A stretch of 64,000 nucleotides of DNA from positions 45,377 to 109,376 of the forward strand of contig NZ_JAALJI010000026.1 in assembly GCF_011064595.1 (NCBI RefSeq), written 5' to 3'. Of the stretch, positions 18,045 to 26,370 are shown piece after piece. Positions within the stretch are counted from its first letter, which is position 1. Every line of letters starts with the position of its first letter. The notes below the pieces were generated by a model, which ran no database searches, was not told the DNA's origin, and saw only the letters and a list, made by a program, of their open reading frames with translations. Origin of the DNA: Paludisphaera soli (GTDB lineage Bacteria; Planctomycetota; Planctomycetia; Isosphaerales; Isosphaeraceae). Made by a program: the position numbers and the translations under genes.

Positions 18045-18973
18045 TCACAGGAGCGGGCGGATGGCTCGGGGGCTGCGTCCTGGACGCCCTGGCGCGGGCG
18101 TCGGACGCGGAAGACCGGATCGTGGTCATTGGGAGGAAGCGACCGGACGCCTTGTGCGGCGCGCTCTTCGTCGCGGCCGACCTGACCGACCCGGACGGGT
18201 TGACCCGGACCGTGCGCGACGTCTCCCCCGACTACGTGGTCCACGCCGCGGGCAAAACTCCCCCGGCCGCGGACGAGGAGATGTACGAGACCAACTTCTG
18301 GGGCACCGATCGGCTGCTGAACGCACTTCGGTCCTTGAACCGGACCGTCCGCGTGGTGGTCGCGGGCTCGGCCGCCGAGGTCGGCACCGTCGCCGCCGCC
18401 GACCTGCCGGTCGTCGAGGACCATCCTTGCCGGCCGATGACCGCGTACGGCCGCAGCAAGATGATGGCGACGGCCTCGGCCCTGGCCGGTCGCGGGCCGC
18501 TGGAGGTCGTCGTCGGCCGGGTCTTTAACCCGATCGGTCCGGGTATGCCCGAATCCCAGGCTTTCGGGCGGTTCGCCGCCCAGCTCGCCGCGCCCGACGT
18601 CGACCCGATCACGGTCCGTGCGGGGCGGCTGGACGCCCGCCGCGACTTCGTCGACGTCCGCGACGCCGCGCAGGCCCTCGTCGACCTGGCGCTCCGGGGC
18701 ACGCCCCGCCGCGTCTACAACATCGGCTCGGGCCGCTCGCGCACGATCCAGGAGGGGCTGGACCTGCTGATCCGCCTGAGCGGCCGCGCGACCCGCGTCG
18801 CCTTCGACCCGGAGGCCGCCCGCCGCGCGGGGCCGGACGACTCCCGCGCCTGCATCGACCGCATCGTCGGCGAGACCGGATGGCGTCCGTCGACCTCGTT
18901 CGATCGGTCGATGATGGACCTCTGGGCCGCCGCCTCGGGCCTGGGCCGCGCGGCCCTGCCATTGACGGGCTGA
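18029..18973 (+). CDS. NAD-dependent epimerase/dehydratase (extended SDR)
   Basis: 314 residues. The Rossmann motif GAGGWLGG is near residue 8. The active-site pattern has a Ser in AGSAAEVG and the Y-x3-K of AYGRSKM. VFNPIGPGM and DFVDVRDAAQAL are typical of nucleotide-sugar 4,6-dehydratase/4-epimerase-like enzymes. The ATG at 18029 has AAGGAG six bases upstream, inside the end of the GT9 gene. The context predicts supply of a modified sugar for the LPS or surface glycan; the exact product is unknown. Confidence 0.87.
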   Translation: MATWLITGAGGWLGGCVLDALARASDAEDRIVVIGRKRPDALCGALFVAADLTDPDGLTRTVRDVSPDYVVHAAGKTPPAADEEMYETNFWGTDRLLNALRSLNRTVRVVVAGSAAEVGTVAAADLPVVEDHPCRPMTAYGRSKMMATASALAGRGPLEVVVGRVFNPIGPGMPESQAFGRFAAQLAAPDVDPITVRAGRLDARRDFVDVRDAAQALVDLALRGTPRRVYNIGSGRSRTIQEGLDLLIRLSGRATRVAFDPEAARRAGPDDSRACIDRIVGETGWRPSTSFDRSMMDLWAAASGLGRAALPLTG

Positions 18974-19044
18974 AGGGTGCACCTATAATCGCCGCTGCGG
19001 CCGAGGATCGGCCCGCGAACGGCCCAGGGTCAAGGAGGATCGGG

Positions 19045-20640
19045 GTGTCGCACCGTCGCTGGTTCATCGCCATCCTGATCTTCTCCGCCGTCTTCAACGC
19101 CGCGGCGATCCTGCGGACCCTGGTCCCGGCCCAGGACGGCCTGAAGTTCCTGGCCGCCGCCCGTCGCTTCCAGTCCGACCCCTGGGTCGACGTCGTCCGC
19201 GGCACCGACCAGCATCCGCTCTACCCGGCCCTCATCGCCGCCGTCGAGCCGCTGACGGCGGCTATCCTGGGCCCCGGCCCGGACGCCTGGCGGATCGCGG
19301 CGCAGGGCGTCTCGGCGACGGCCTCGCTTCTCCTCCTCCTACCGCTTTTCGCGCTCGCCCGCGCGGTCTTCGACGGGCGCGTCGCCCTGATCGCCGTGTT
19401 CGTCTACGTCCTCCTGCCGGTCCCCGGCGAGGTCGGTCGCGACACCCTGAGCAACGCCCTGGGCCTGTTGGGGATGACCACGACCCTCCAGCTCGGGGCG
19501 TCGGCGATCCGCCGCGACTCGTGGCGTCTCGCCCTGGCCGCCGGCCTGGCGGGCGGGGTCGCGTACCTGGCGAGGCCCGAGGCGATCCTCGCGCCCATGT
19601 CCGTCGGCCTGGCCTTCATCGCCCAACTCGCGAAGGGACGCGGCTTGCGGGCGGTCGCCACGGCCCCGGCGCTACCGGCCCTCGGGCTGGCCGTCCTGGT
19701 CTGCGTCGGCTCGTACGCGCTGGCGAAGGGACAGGTCTCCGAGAAGCTCGCCCTGCGGCATGCCGCGTCCCTCGGATCCCAGGCGATCGCGCACCGCTCC
19801 TCGCCGCAGCCGCTCCCCCCGGGCCTCGATCGGGCCGGGCTCGACCTCTCCCCCAAGGAGGAATCGGACGAACGGGCCATCGGTGGGCCGCTCGACGTCC
19901 TCAAGTGGGTCGTCCGGCGCTGGTGGGACGAGATGTGCTGGGGGTTCGCGATCATGACGATCTGGGGCCTGGCGCGGCGACGCGCGGTCCAGGACGTCTG
20001 CGGTCGCCAAACCGACGCCGGTGGTCCCGAACGGCTGGTTTTGAGCGTGTTCGTCGCCGCCTACGTGCTCGTGCTGATGCGACACGGGTCGAGTCTAGGC
20101 TACCTGTCCAGTCGCCACATCCTCCCGCTGGTGGTGGCGTCGACGATCTGGGCCGGGGCGGGGGCTTTCATCTGCGTCCGCGGACTCGGGATCAAACTCG
20201 CGGCGCCGCCTCGGGCCTATCGGGCGGCCGTGGCGGTCGCCTCGGCGTTCATCGCGGTGCTCCTGGTCGGCTACCAGCTGCGCACGGGCCACGAGAGCCG
20301 GCGAGGCCACTGGGAGGCCGGCCGCTGGCTGCTCGCGAACGCCGGCACCGGCGAGCAGGTGCTCGACACCCGCGGCTGGGCGCGGTTCGTGGCCGACCGC
20401 CCGAAAGGTTACGACTACTGGCACGTCCGCCAGGCTCTCTCCGATCGGAGCCTCGCCTACGTAGTCGTGGGTCGCGACGAGTTGGAAGCGAAGAGCCCCC
20501 GAGCCGAGAGCCTCAACGCGCTTTTGGCGTTCGCGGCGACGCCGGTGCGGGATTTCCCGGTGGTCGTCGAGGGCCGCGACGTCGGCGCGCGGATCTACCG
20601 CATGAATCAACCGATCTCCTGGGAAGGCTTCACGCCATGA
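19045..20640 (+). CDS. GT-C-type membrane glycosyltransferase (ArnT/PMT-like)
   Basis: 531 residues with about ten or more hydrophobic segments. After the first segment comes AQDGLKFLAAARRFQSDPW and DQHPLYPALIA, matching the first periplasmic loop of GT39-like enzymes, where an acidic residue is catalytic. These use a polyprenyl-phosphate sugar and act on the outer face of the inner membrane. I chose the GTG at 19045 because AAGGAGG lies seven bases upstream; a longer frame from 18880 overlaps the preceding gene and has no extra domain. The stop overlaps the next start (ATGA). Confidence 0.8.
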   Translation: MSHRRWFIAILIFSAVFNAAAILRTLVPAQDGLKFLAAARRFQSDPWVDVVRGTDQHPLYPALIAAVEPLTAAILGPGPDAWRIAAQGVSATASLLLLLPLFALARAVFDGRVALIAVFVYVLLPVPGEVGRDTLSNALGLLGMTTTLQLGASAIRRDSWRLALAAGLAGGVAYLARPEAILAPMSVGLAFIAQLAKGRGLRAVATAPALPALGLAVLVCVGSYALAKGQVSEKLALRHAASLGSQAIAHRSSPQPLPPGLDRAGLDLSPKEESDERAIGGPLDVLKWVVRRWWDEMCWGFAIMTIWGLARRRAVQDVCGRQTDAGGPERLVLSVFVAAYVLVLMRHGSSLGYLSSRHILPLVVASTIWAGAGAFICVRGLGIKLAAPPRAYRAAVAVASAFIAVLLVGYQLRTGHESRRGHWEAGRWLLANAGTGEQVLDTRGWARFVADRPKGYDYWHVRQALSDRSLAYVVVGRDELEAKSPRAESLNALLAFAATPVRDFPVVVEGRDVGARIYRMNQPISWEGFTP

Positions 20641-21497
20641 GCTTGCGCGCGTTCTGGGGACGCCTGATCCGGGGCTCGCGCTGGTCGTGGGTCAACGACC
20701 GCTACCGCGACTCGCTGCCCGCCGACCTCGACTCCTCGGTCATGGCGATCGTGAGCCGCGACCGGCTCCACGCCAAGCAGGGGCGGTCGACGGCCCGCGT
20801 CGTCTTCCACGGGGCCGAAGGCGCTGGCGATCGCCGAGTCTCGGTCTACCTCAAGCGACATTTCCGCCTCCCCTGGGCGGCGCGGCTGGCCGCCACCGTC
20901 GACCCCTCCGGGCGGCATTCGCCCGGCGCGGCCGAGTGGTCGCACCTGGAGAGGGCCCGGGCGCTCGGCGTGCCGGTCCCGGAAGTCGTCGCGGTCGGCG
21001 AGCGGATCGGGCCCTGGGGCGGCCTGCAGAGCTACCTGGCGGTCGCCGAGCTTCCCGGCCGGGAGCTGAACGAGATCCTGCCCGAGCTGGAGAGCTCGCT
21101 CGAACCGGAAACGTTCGAGGCGATGAAGCGGCGGATTGTCCGGGAGATGGCCCGGATCGCCGCGACGCTGCACCGCGCCCGGACGTTCCACAAGGACCTC
21201 TACCTCTGCCACTTCTTCCTGAACCTGGGGAAGGTCGCGAAGGATCCGCTCGACGTCGAGTTGACCCTGATCGACCTGCATCGGCTCCGCGAGCATCGGC
21301 TGATGGCCGACCGCTGGCGCTGGAAGGACCTGGGCCAGCTGCTGTTCTCGATCGAGGGGGTCGCCGGCGTCTCGCCTCGCGACGTGCTCCGGTTCTGGAT
21401 GCATTACCGGAAAGCCGCCGGGATGCGGGGGCCGGAGTGGCAGGCCCGGATGATCCGGCTGAAGGCCGCGCGGTACGCGTCGCACAACAAAGGCTGA
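20637..21497 (+). CDS. LPS core kinase of the WaaP/KdkA family
   Basis: 286 residues of the lipopolysaccharide kinase (Kdo/WaaP) fold. The ATP-contacting lysine is in VYLKRH (Lys73). The catalytic loop is HKDLYLCHF (His185-Lys-Asp187), closely like the H-[RK]-D-L-Y-x2-H-F of WaaP/KdkA. The metal-binding DFG equivalent is IDLHR (212-216). These enzymes phosphorylate heptose or Kdo in the LPS core on the cytoplasmic side. The ATG overlaps the preceding TGA, so it is translationally coupled to the GT-C gene. Which sugar is phosphorylated is not readable. Confidence 0.86.
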   Translation: MSLRAFWGRLIRGSRWSWVNDRYRDSLPADLDSSVMAIVSRDRLHAKQGRSTARVVFHGAEGAGDRRVSVYLKRHFRLPWAARLAATVDPSGRHSPGAAEWSHLERARALGVPVPEVVAVGERIGPWGGLQSYLAVAELPGRELNEILPELESSLEPETFEAMKRRIVREMARIAATLHRARTFHKDLYLCHFFLNLGKVAKDPLDVELTLIDLHRLREHRLMADRWRWKDLGQLLFSIEGVAGVSPRDVLRFWMHYRKAAGMRGPEWQARMIRLKAARYASHNKG

Positions 21498-21610
21498 GTT
21501 GGAAACCACGGGGATTCCCCGGAAAAGCTCCAGTCGGGTCCGACCGGGACGCGAATATCAGACGAGGAAGGCTCGCGGGATGCGGGCCGAACGGCGCGGA
21601 GACGGTTCCC

Positions 21611-22861
21611 ATGCGGCTGGCCCTGAACTTCCCGAGAGTCGATCCCACGAAAGGCGGGGCCGAGACCTACATCGTCGACCTCTGCCGCAGCCTCACGCGC
21701 TCGGGGCACCAGGTCGACCTGTACACGTCGAGCTGGGCCGAGGGAGCCTTGCCGGCCGAGGTCCGCTGCGTCCGGGTCCAGTCCGAGGGCCGCTCCCGCC
21801 GCGAGCAGGTCGCCGGCTTCGCCGCCGCGTCCGCCCGGCTGCTCAAGGACGCCGATTACGACTGCACCGTCGGATTTATCAACACCTATGAACACGACGT
21901 CATCATCCCCCAGGGGGGCGTCCACGGTGGCAGCCTGCGGGCCAACTCGCTCCGGTTCGCCAATCCGATCGCCCGGCGGCTGTACGTCCTGGGCAAGGTG
22001 CTGAATCCCAAGTTCTGGACCTATCGCGGCATCGAGAGGCTCCAGTATGCCCCCGGGCGCGGGGCGCGCGTGGTCGCGGTCAGCCGGATGGTCGCGCGGC
22101 ACGTCCAGGAGTTCGTGGGCGTCCCGAAGTCGCGGATCCACGTCGTCCCCAACGCGATCGACCCCGACCGCGTGCTGGTCCCCCAGCCGGGTGCCGTCCG
22201 TTGCGCCTTCCGGGACCGGATCGGGCTGTCGCCGGGCGATCTCGTCGGCCTCTTCGTCGGCCACAATTACGCGCTCAAGGGCCTCGAACCGCTGATCCGC
22301 GGCCTCGCCGCCCGGAACAAGCCGGGCGCGAGGCCGATCCACCTGCTCGTCTGCGGCGGCGGCCGGCCGGGCTGGTATCGCCGCCTCGCGAATCGCCTTG
22401 GGGTCGGGGATTTCGTCCATTTTCTCGGCTTTCACGACGACGTCCGCGAGTGTTACTGGTCGAGCGACTTCTTCGTCTCGCCCAGCTACTACGACCCCTG
22501 CTCGCTCGTCGTGCTCGAAGCCCTCGCCTGCGGGCTGCCGGCGATCACGACCGCGTGCAATGGGGCGAGCGAATTGATGACCGACGGCCGCCAGGGTTAC
22601 GTCCTGTCGGCTCCCGACGCCCGCGGCGAACTGGTCGCCGCGCTCGACGGCCTGGCGGACGACGCCCGCCGCCGCGCGATGTCGGCCGAGGCCGCGAAGC
22701 TCGGCCGCGAGTGGACGTTCGACCGGCACGTCGAGGCCCTGGTGAAGGTCTTCCGCGAGGTCGCCTCGGAGAAGGCCAGGGTCGCGTCGCACGCTAGGAG
22801 GCCCGCATCGGGGCCGCACGCTGCGAGATCCAGCAAGCGCAAGTCGGCGGGACGAGGTTGA
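21611..22861 (+). CDS. Glycosyltransferase family 4 (WaaG-like)
   Basis: 416 residues. The N-terminal part has the acceptor-binding loop FPRVDPTKGGAETYIVDLCR. The C-terminal GT-B domain has FVGHNYALKGLEPLI and the nucleotide-sugar motif PSYYDPCSLVVLEALACGLP, where E-A-x2-C-G-x-P is a retaining GT4 signature. It resembles WaaG-type LPS core glucosyltransferases. The final ~25 residues are basic (Arg/Lys/Ser-rich). The ATG at 21611 has GGAG nine bases upstream. It sits between the core kinase and a sugar nucleotidyltransferase. Confidence 0.87.
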   Translation: MRLALNFPRVDPTKGGAETYIVDLCRSLTRSGHQVDLYTSSWAEGALPAEVRCVRVQSEGRSRREQVAGFAAASARLLKDADYDCTVGFINTYEHDVIIPQGGVHGGSLRANSLRFANPIARRLYVLGKVLNPKFWTYRGIERLQYAPGRGARVVAVSRMVARHVQEFVGVPKSRIHVVPNAIDPDRVLVPQPGAVRCAFRDRIGLSPGDLVGLFVGHNYALKGLEPLIRGLAARNKPGARPIHLLVCGGGRPGWYRRLANRLGVGDFVHFLGFHDDVRECYWSSDFFVSPSYYDPCSLVVLEALACGLPAITTACNGASELMTDGRQGYVLSAPDARGELVAALDGLADDARRRAMSAEAAKLGREWTFDRHVEALVKVFREVASEKARVASHARRPASGPHAARSSKRKSAGRG

Positions 22862-22919
22862 TCCTCGTCTTCGCCGGTCGGGAATCGATGGGACGAGACC
22901 CAGGGAAGGGGGACCGACG

Positions 22920-23675
22920 ATGAAGGCCGTGATCCTGGCGGGGGGTAAGGGGACGCGACTCCGGCCCTACACCCACGTCCTGCCGAAGCCGTTGATGCCG
23001 CTGGGCGAGGACGACCCGATGCCGATCATCGAGGTGGTTCTGCGCCAGCTCGCGCGTTTCGGCTTCCGCGACGTGACGATCATCACCGGCTACTTGACCG
23101 AGCTGATCGAGACCTTCTGCGGCGACGGCCGCAAGTTCGGCGCGAAGATCGGCTACCGTCGCGAGGTCGCCCCGCTGGGCACCGCCGGCGGCCTGACCCT
23201 GATCAAGCGCCCCGAGGAGCCGGTGCTCGTCATCAACGGCGACATCCTCACCACGCTCGACTATGGCGCGATGTACGACTTCCACCGCGAGCGCGGGGCC
23301 TCGGCGACGATCGCGTCGTACCCCCGCGAGGTGAAGATCGACTTCGGCGTTCTCCAGTTCGGCGACGACCCGCACGTCCTGACGGGGTATCAGGAGAAGC
23401 CCGAGTACTCTTTCCAGGTCAGCATGGGCGTCTACATCCTGGAGCCGCACGCGTGGGACTACCTGGTTCCGGGCCAGGCGGTCACCATGCCCGAGCTGCT
23501 GGAGGCTATGCGTCACAGCGGTCGCGCCGTCCACTGCTACAAACAGAACTGCTACTGGCTCGACATCGGCCGTCACGACGACTACGCGACGGCGAACGAG
23601 ATCTTCGACAATCGTCGCGCCGCGTTCCTGGGCCAGCCCGACAAGTCGGTCCTGAAGATCGGCCGCGACCAGTGA
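22920..23675 (+). CDS. Sugar-1-phosphate nucleotidyltransferase
   Basis: 251 residues. The N-terminal signature GGKGTRLRPYTHVLPKPLMP is the nucleotide-binding loop of NTP_transferase (RmlA/ManC-like) enzymes. Later VINGDILTTLDY contains the metal-binding Asp, and YWLDIGRHDDYATANE is the usual C-terminal WxDxG element. It makes an activated sugar (e.g. GDP-, UDP- or CDP-sugar) in the cytoplasm. It lacks the left-handed beta-helix tail of longer forms. The stop overlaps the GTG start of the plsY-like gene (GTGA), coupling the two. Confidence 0.87.
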   Translation: MKAVILAGGKGTRLRPYTHVLPKPLMPLGEDDPMPIIEVVLRQLARFGFRDVTIITGYLTELIETFCGDGRKFGAKIGYRREVAPLGTAGGLTLIKRPEEPVLVINGDILTTLDYGAMYDFHRERGASATIASYPREVKIDFGVLQFGDDPHVLTGYQEKPEYSFQVSMGVYILEPHAWDYLVPGQAVTMPELLEAMRHSGRAVHCYKQNCYWLDIGRHDDYATANEIFDNRRAAFLGQPDKSVLKIGRDQ

Positions 23676-25468
23676 TCGGAGCCCTCGCCTTGGACTGGAC
23701 CTACCCGGCCGCCGCCCTCGCCGCCTACCTGATCGGGGCGATCCCGTTCGGCTACCTGATCTACCGCGGCCTCACCGGCGAGGACGTGCGCAAGGTCGGC
23801 TCGGGCAACATCGGGGCGACGAACGTCGGCCGATTGCTGGGCTTTCGCTTCTTCCTGCTCGTCTTCTTTCTGGACCTGCTGAAGGGGCTCCTGCCGACGG
23901 TCGGAGTGCCGCGGCTCTTGACCGCGCTGGGCTGGCCCTCGCCCTCGGACCTTCCGGTGGCGGCGGCCCTCGGGGCCATCCTCGGGCACAACTTCCCCGT
24001 CTTCCTGGGGTTCAAGGGGGGCAAGGGGGTCGCGACGAGCCTGGGCGCGTTGCTGGCGCTGGAGCCCGCGGCCTGCGGCGTGGCGTCGGCCGCGTTCTTC
24101 ACGGTCTTCCTGATCACGCGGTATGTCTCGCTCTCGTCCATGACGGGCGGCCTGGCGTTCGCCGTCGCCTATTTCGGATGGACCGCCGACACCTGGAGTC
24201 GTGAGCACCGCGCCATGAGCGTCCTCGTCCTGGCCGTCGTCGTCCTGCTGATCGCGAGGCATCGCAAGAACGTCGGACGCCTGCTGGCCGGGACCGAGAA
24301 CCGGGTGAGCTTCCGACGCCGCAAGCCGGAAGGGCCTGCGCCGTCCCAGCCGTCGGGCCGGATCTCACCGGCCGTCGTCGCGACGCTGGCCGTCGCCGCG
24401 ACCCTTCTCTGCGGGGCCGGGGTCTTGATCGTCCAGCATTCGAAGGAGCCCGTCGAGGCCGTCGCCGGGCCCTGGCTTTTGCGCGAGACCCACCGCGAGG
24501 CCACCGGCCAGCAGCGTGCGACCCGCGTGGCCTTCGAAGAGGCCGGCGAACGGCTCGCCGTCCTCTGCCCTCGCTACAACCGAATCCTGACGTATCGGGT
24601 GGACCACGAGGCCAGGCTGTCCGCCCCGACGGTGATCCCCGTCGAGGGTCGGCCCGTCGCCATCGCCGTCTTCGGAGGGAACGTCGCGGTGCTCCAGCGC
24701 CCGGTCAACGACGCCAAGCACCTCGGCCCGGGATGGCTCGACGTCTTCACGCTCGACGGCGGACGCGTCGGCGTCCGGGCCGAGGCCGGCTATTACCCGG
24801 ACGACCTCGCGGCCAGTCCCGACGGCGAGTTTCTGCTCGTGTTGGCCTCCGGCCGTGGCGAGGGGGACGCGACGAAGCACGCGCCTGAGTTGACGATCCA
24901 CGAGACCTCGGCCATCCTCTCGGCCGTCCCCTCGATTCCCGTCGGCCGTCTCGCCTTCCAGGAAGGCGACGATCCGGACCGGCTCACGCTGTCGCGGGCC
25001 GGCGGCCGCGCCCTCGTGTCGCTCGCCCTGACGAGGGAGGCGGTCGCGATCGACCTTTCCGACCCTCGGAATCCGCGGCCGGCGGGCCGGATGGACCTCC
25101 GTTCGGTCGACCAGCCCTACGTCTCGCGGTCGGACGACGGCGACTGGATCGTGATCCCCGCCCGCGACGATCACCAGGCCGTCGCGACGTCGGCCAGGCC
25201 GACGACCGGGCCGACTTCGGACGAAGGGGAGCCGGAGGCCGCCGCCTATCTCGTCGTCTCGCGTCCGGAGGATTCGATGCTCGACCTGGTGCAGGTCGAT
25301 CCCACCGCCTTGCTGGGGCGTTTCCCCGTACTCGGCCCGCTGAACCTCGGCGGGGCCGAGCCCTCGTCGCTGGCTTTCTGCGAGGCTCGCCGCCTGCTCG
25401 CGGCGACCACCAAGCCCGGCGCCGTGCATCTGATCCGACTTGAGTCGCGGATCGACGGGACGTTGTAA
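23672..25468 (+). CDS. plsY: Glycerol-3-phosphate acyltransferase PlsY fused to a large C-terminal domain
   Basis: 598 residues; PlsY alone is about 200. Residues 1-210 contain all three PlsY motifs: VGSGNIGATNVGR (42-54), GHNFPVFLGFKGGKGVAT (105-122) and SLSSMTGG (153-160). This part should acylate glycerol-3-phosphate from acyl-phosphate in the inner membrane. After a Pro/Arg-rich linker comes another membrane segment (~232-254). About 345 residues then read as repeated short beta strands (e.g. RILTYRVD, LDVFTLDGG, AASPDGEFLLVLAS, AIDLSDPRNPR), suggestive of a beta-propeller. No frameshift is needed. The start GTG overlaps the previous stop. Confidence 0.88.
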   Translation: MIGALALDWTYPAAALAAYLIGAIPFGYLIYRGLTGEDVRKVGSGNIGATNVGRLLGFRFFLLVFFLDLLKGLLPTVGVPRLLTALGWPSPSDLPVAAALGAILGHNFPVFLGFKGGKGVATSLGALLALEPAACGVASAAFFTVFLITRYVSLSSMTGGLAFAVAYFGWTADTWSREHRAMSVLVLAVVVLLIARHRKNVGRLLAGTENRVSFRRRKPEGPAPSQPSGRISPAVVATLAVAATLLCGAGVLIVQHSKEPVEAVAGPWLLRETHREATGQQRATRVAFEEAGERLAVLCPRYNRILTYRVDHEARLSAPTVIPVEGRPVAIAVFGGNVAVLQRPVNDAKHLGPGWLDVFTLDGGRVGVRAEAGYYPDDLAASPDGEFLLVLASGRGEGDATKHAPELTIHETSAILSAVPSIPVGRLAFQEGDDPDRLTLSRAGGRALVSLALTREAVAIDLSDPRNPRPAGRMDLRSVDQPYVSRSDDGDWIVIPARDDHQAVATSARPTTGPTSDEGEPEAAAYLVVSRPEDSMLDLVQVDPTALLGRFPVLGPLNLGGAEPSSLAFCEARRLLAATTKPGAVHLIRLESRIDGTL

Positions 25469-25745
25469 CTGCCGACGCCCCGGGTCGCGGCCTCCGACTG
25501 ACTTCCTCGCCGCCATGGGCTGCCGGCCTCTCTCGGCTTACGCCCGGGCCGGCCCCTGTGCGATGATCGCCGGGAACCCGCGCGGGCTTGATCTCGGCCG
25601 ATTCGGGCGAAGAATGTCCCCGATCGGGACGAAGATCCTTCCGAATGGACGAGACTCACCGAGGATGCACCGCGATGAAGACGCACTGCACGTCAGCCTG
25701 GCAGGGCGACGACAAGGTCGGTGGGCCGGTCGATCGGAGCCGTCG

Positions 25746-26366
25746 ATGATGAGCGCTTCGAGCCGGGCTCCGTGGTTCTGCCCCGGCTGTCGGAGGTCGG
25801 GGGAAGAGCCGCCCCGGGCGAATCTCTGCACTCACTGCGGCGACCCGGTGGCTCCGCAGGGGTACTGCCCGGTCTGCGAGAACTTCCAGCCGCAAAGCCC
25901 CGGAGACCTCTGCCCGAAGCACGAGGTCCCGCTGGACGACGCCTCGCCGGGGCCGGTCGCGGCGGAGGTGAGCGGCCCCTGGGTCGTGGTGGCCCGTTAC
26001 TCGGACGCCTTGGCGTGCCAGCCGCCGCGCATCCGACTGGAGGCCGAGGGTATCCCGACGACCCTCGACGGCGAGCGCATGGGGGGCAAGGCCATGTATC
26101 ACGTCGCCACCGGCGGCGTGAAGTTGAGCGTCCCGGCCAGCCTGGAGACGGAGGCCCGCGTCATCCTCTCGCAGACCTGGTCCCAGGACGCGGCCGATTT
26201 GGGCATCGACGTGGAGGACTGGGACGAGCTGGACGTGGATCTCGGCTGTCATCCCTCGCAATCGGGGATCCAGCCCACGCCGCTCATCGTCCTGGGACTT
26301 CTGATGCTCGCCCTGTTTCTCGGGGCGGGGCTCCTCGCGATCGTCCGCCAACTCGTCGCCGAATGA
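25746..26366 (+). CDS. Zinc-ribbon plus DUF2007 (putative signal-transducing) membrane protein
   Basis: 206 residues. The N terminus has three Cys pairs (C12/C15, C28/C31, C41/C44) and C56-x2-H59, consistent with two zinc ribbons. Residues ~75-145 (VVVARYSDALACQ, LEAEGIPTTLDGERMGG, VKLSVPASLETEARVIL) fit the DUF2007 'putative prokaryotic signal transducing protein' domain, related to PII-like folds. A single C-terminal membrane helix (TPLIVLGLLMLALFLGAGLLAIV) anchors it. I chose the ATG at 25746, preceded by GGAG, over a longer frame from 25440 with no ribosome site and no domain. Confidence 0.75.
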   Translation: MMSASSRAPWFCPGCRRSGEEPPRANLCTHCGDPVAPQGYCPVCENFQPQSPGDLCPKHEVPLDDASPGPVAAEVSGPWVVVARYSDALACQPPRIRLEAEGIPTTLDGERMGGKAMYHVATGGVKLSVPASLETEARVILSQTWSQDAADLGIDVEDWDELDVDLGCHPSQSGIQPTPLIVLGLLMLALFLGAGLLAIVRQLVAE

Positions 26367-26370
26367 TCCT

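Noticed and set aside
18880..19044. N-terminal extension of the GT-C membrane protein
   Set aside because: It overlaps the epimerase gene and has no ribosome site; the GTG at 19045 has AAGGAGG at the right distance.
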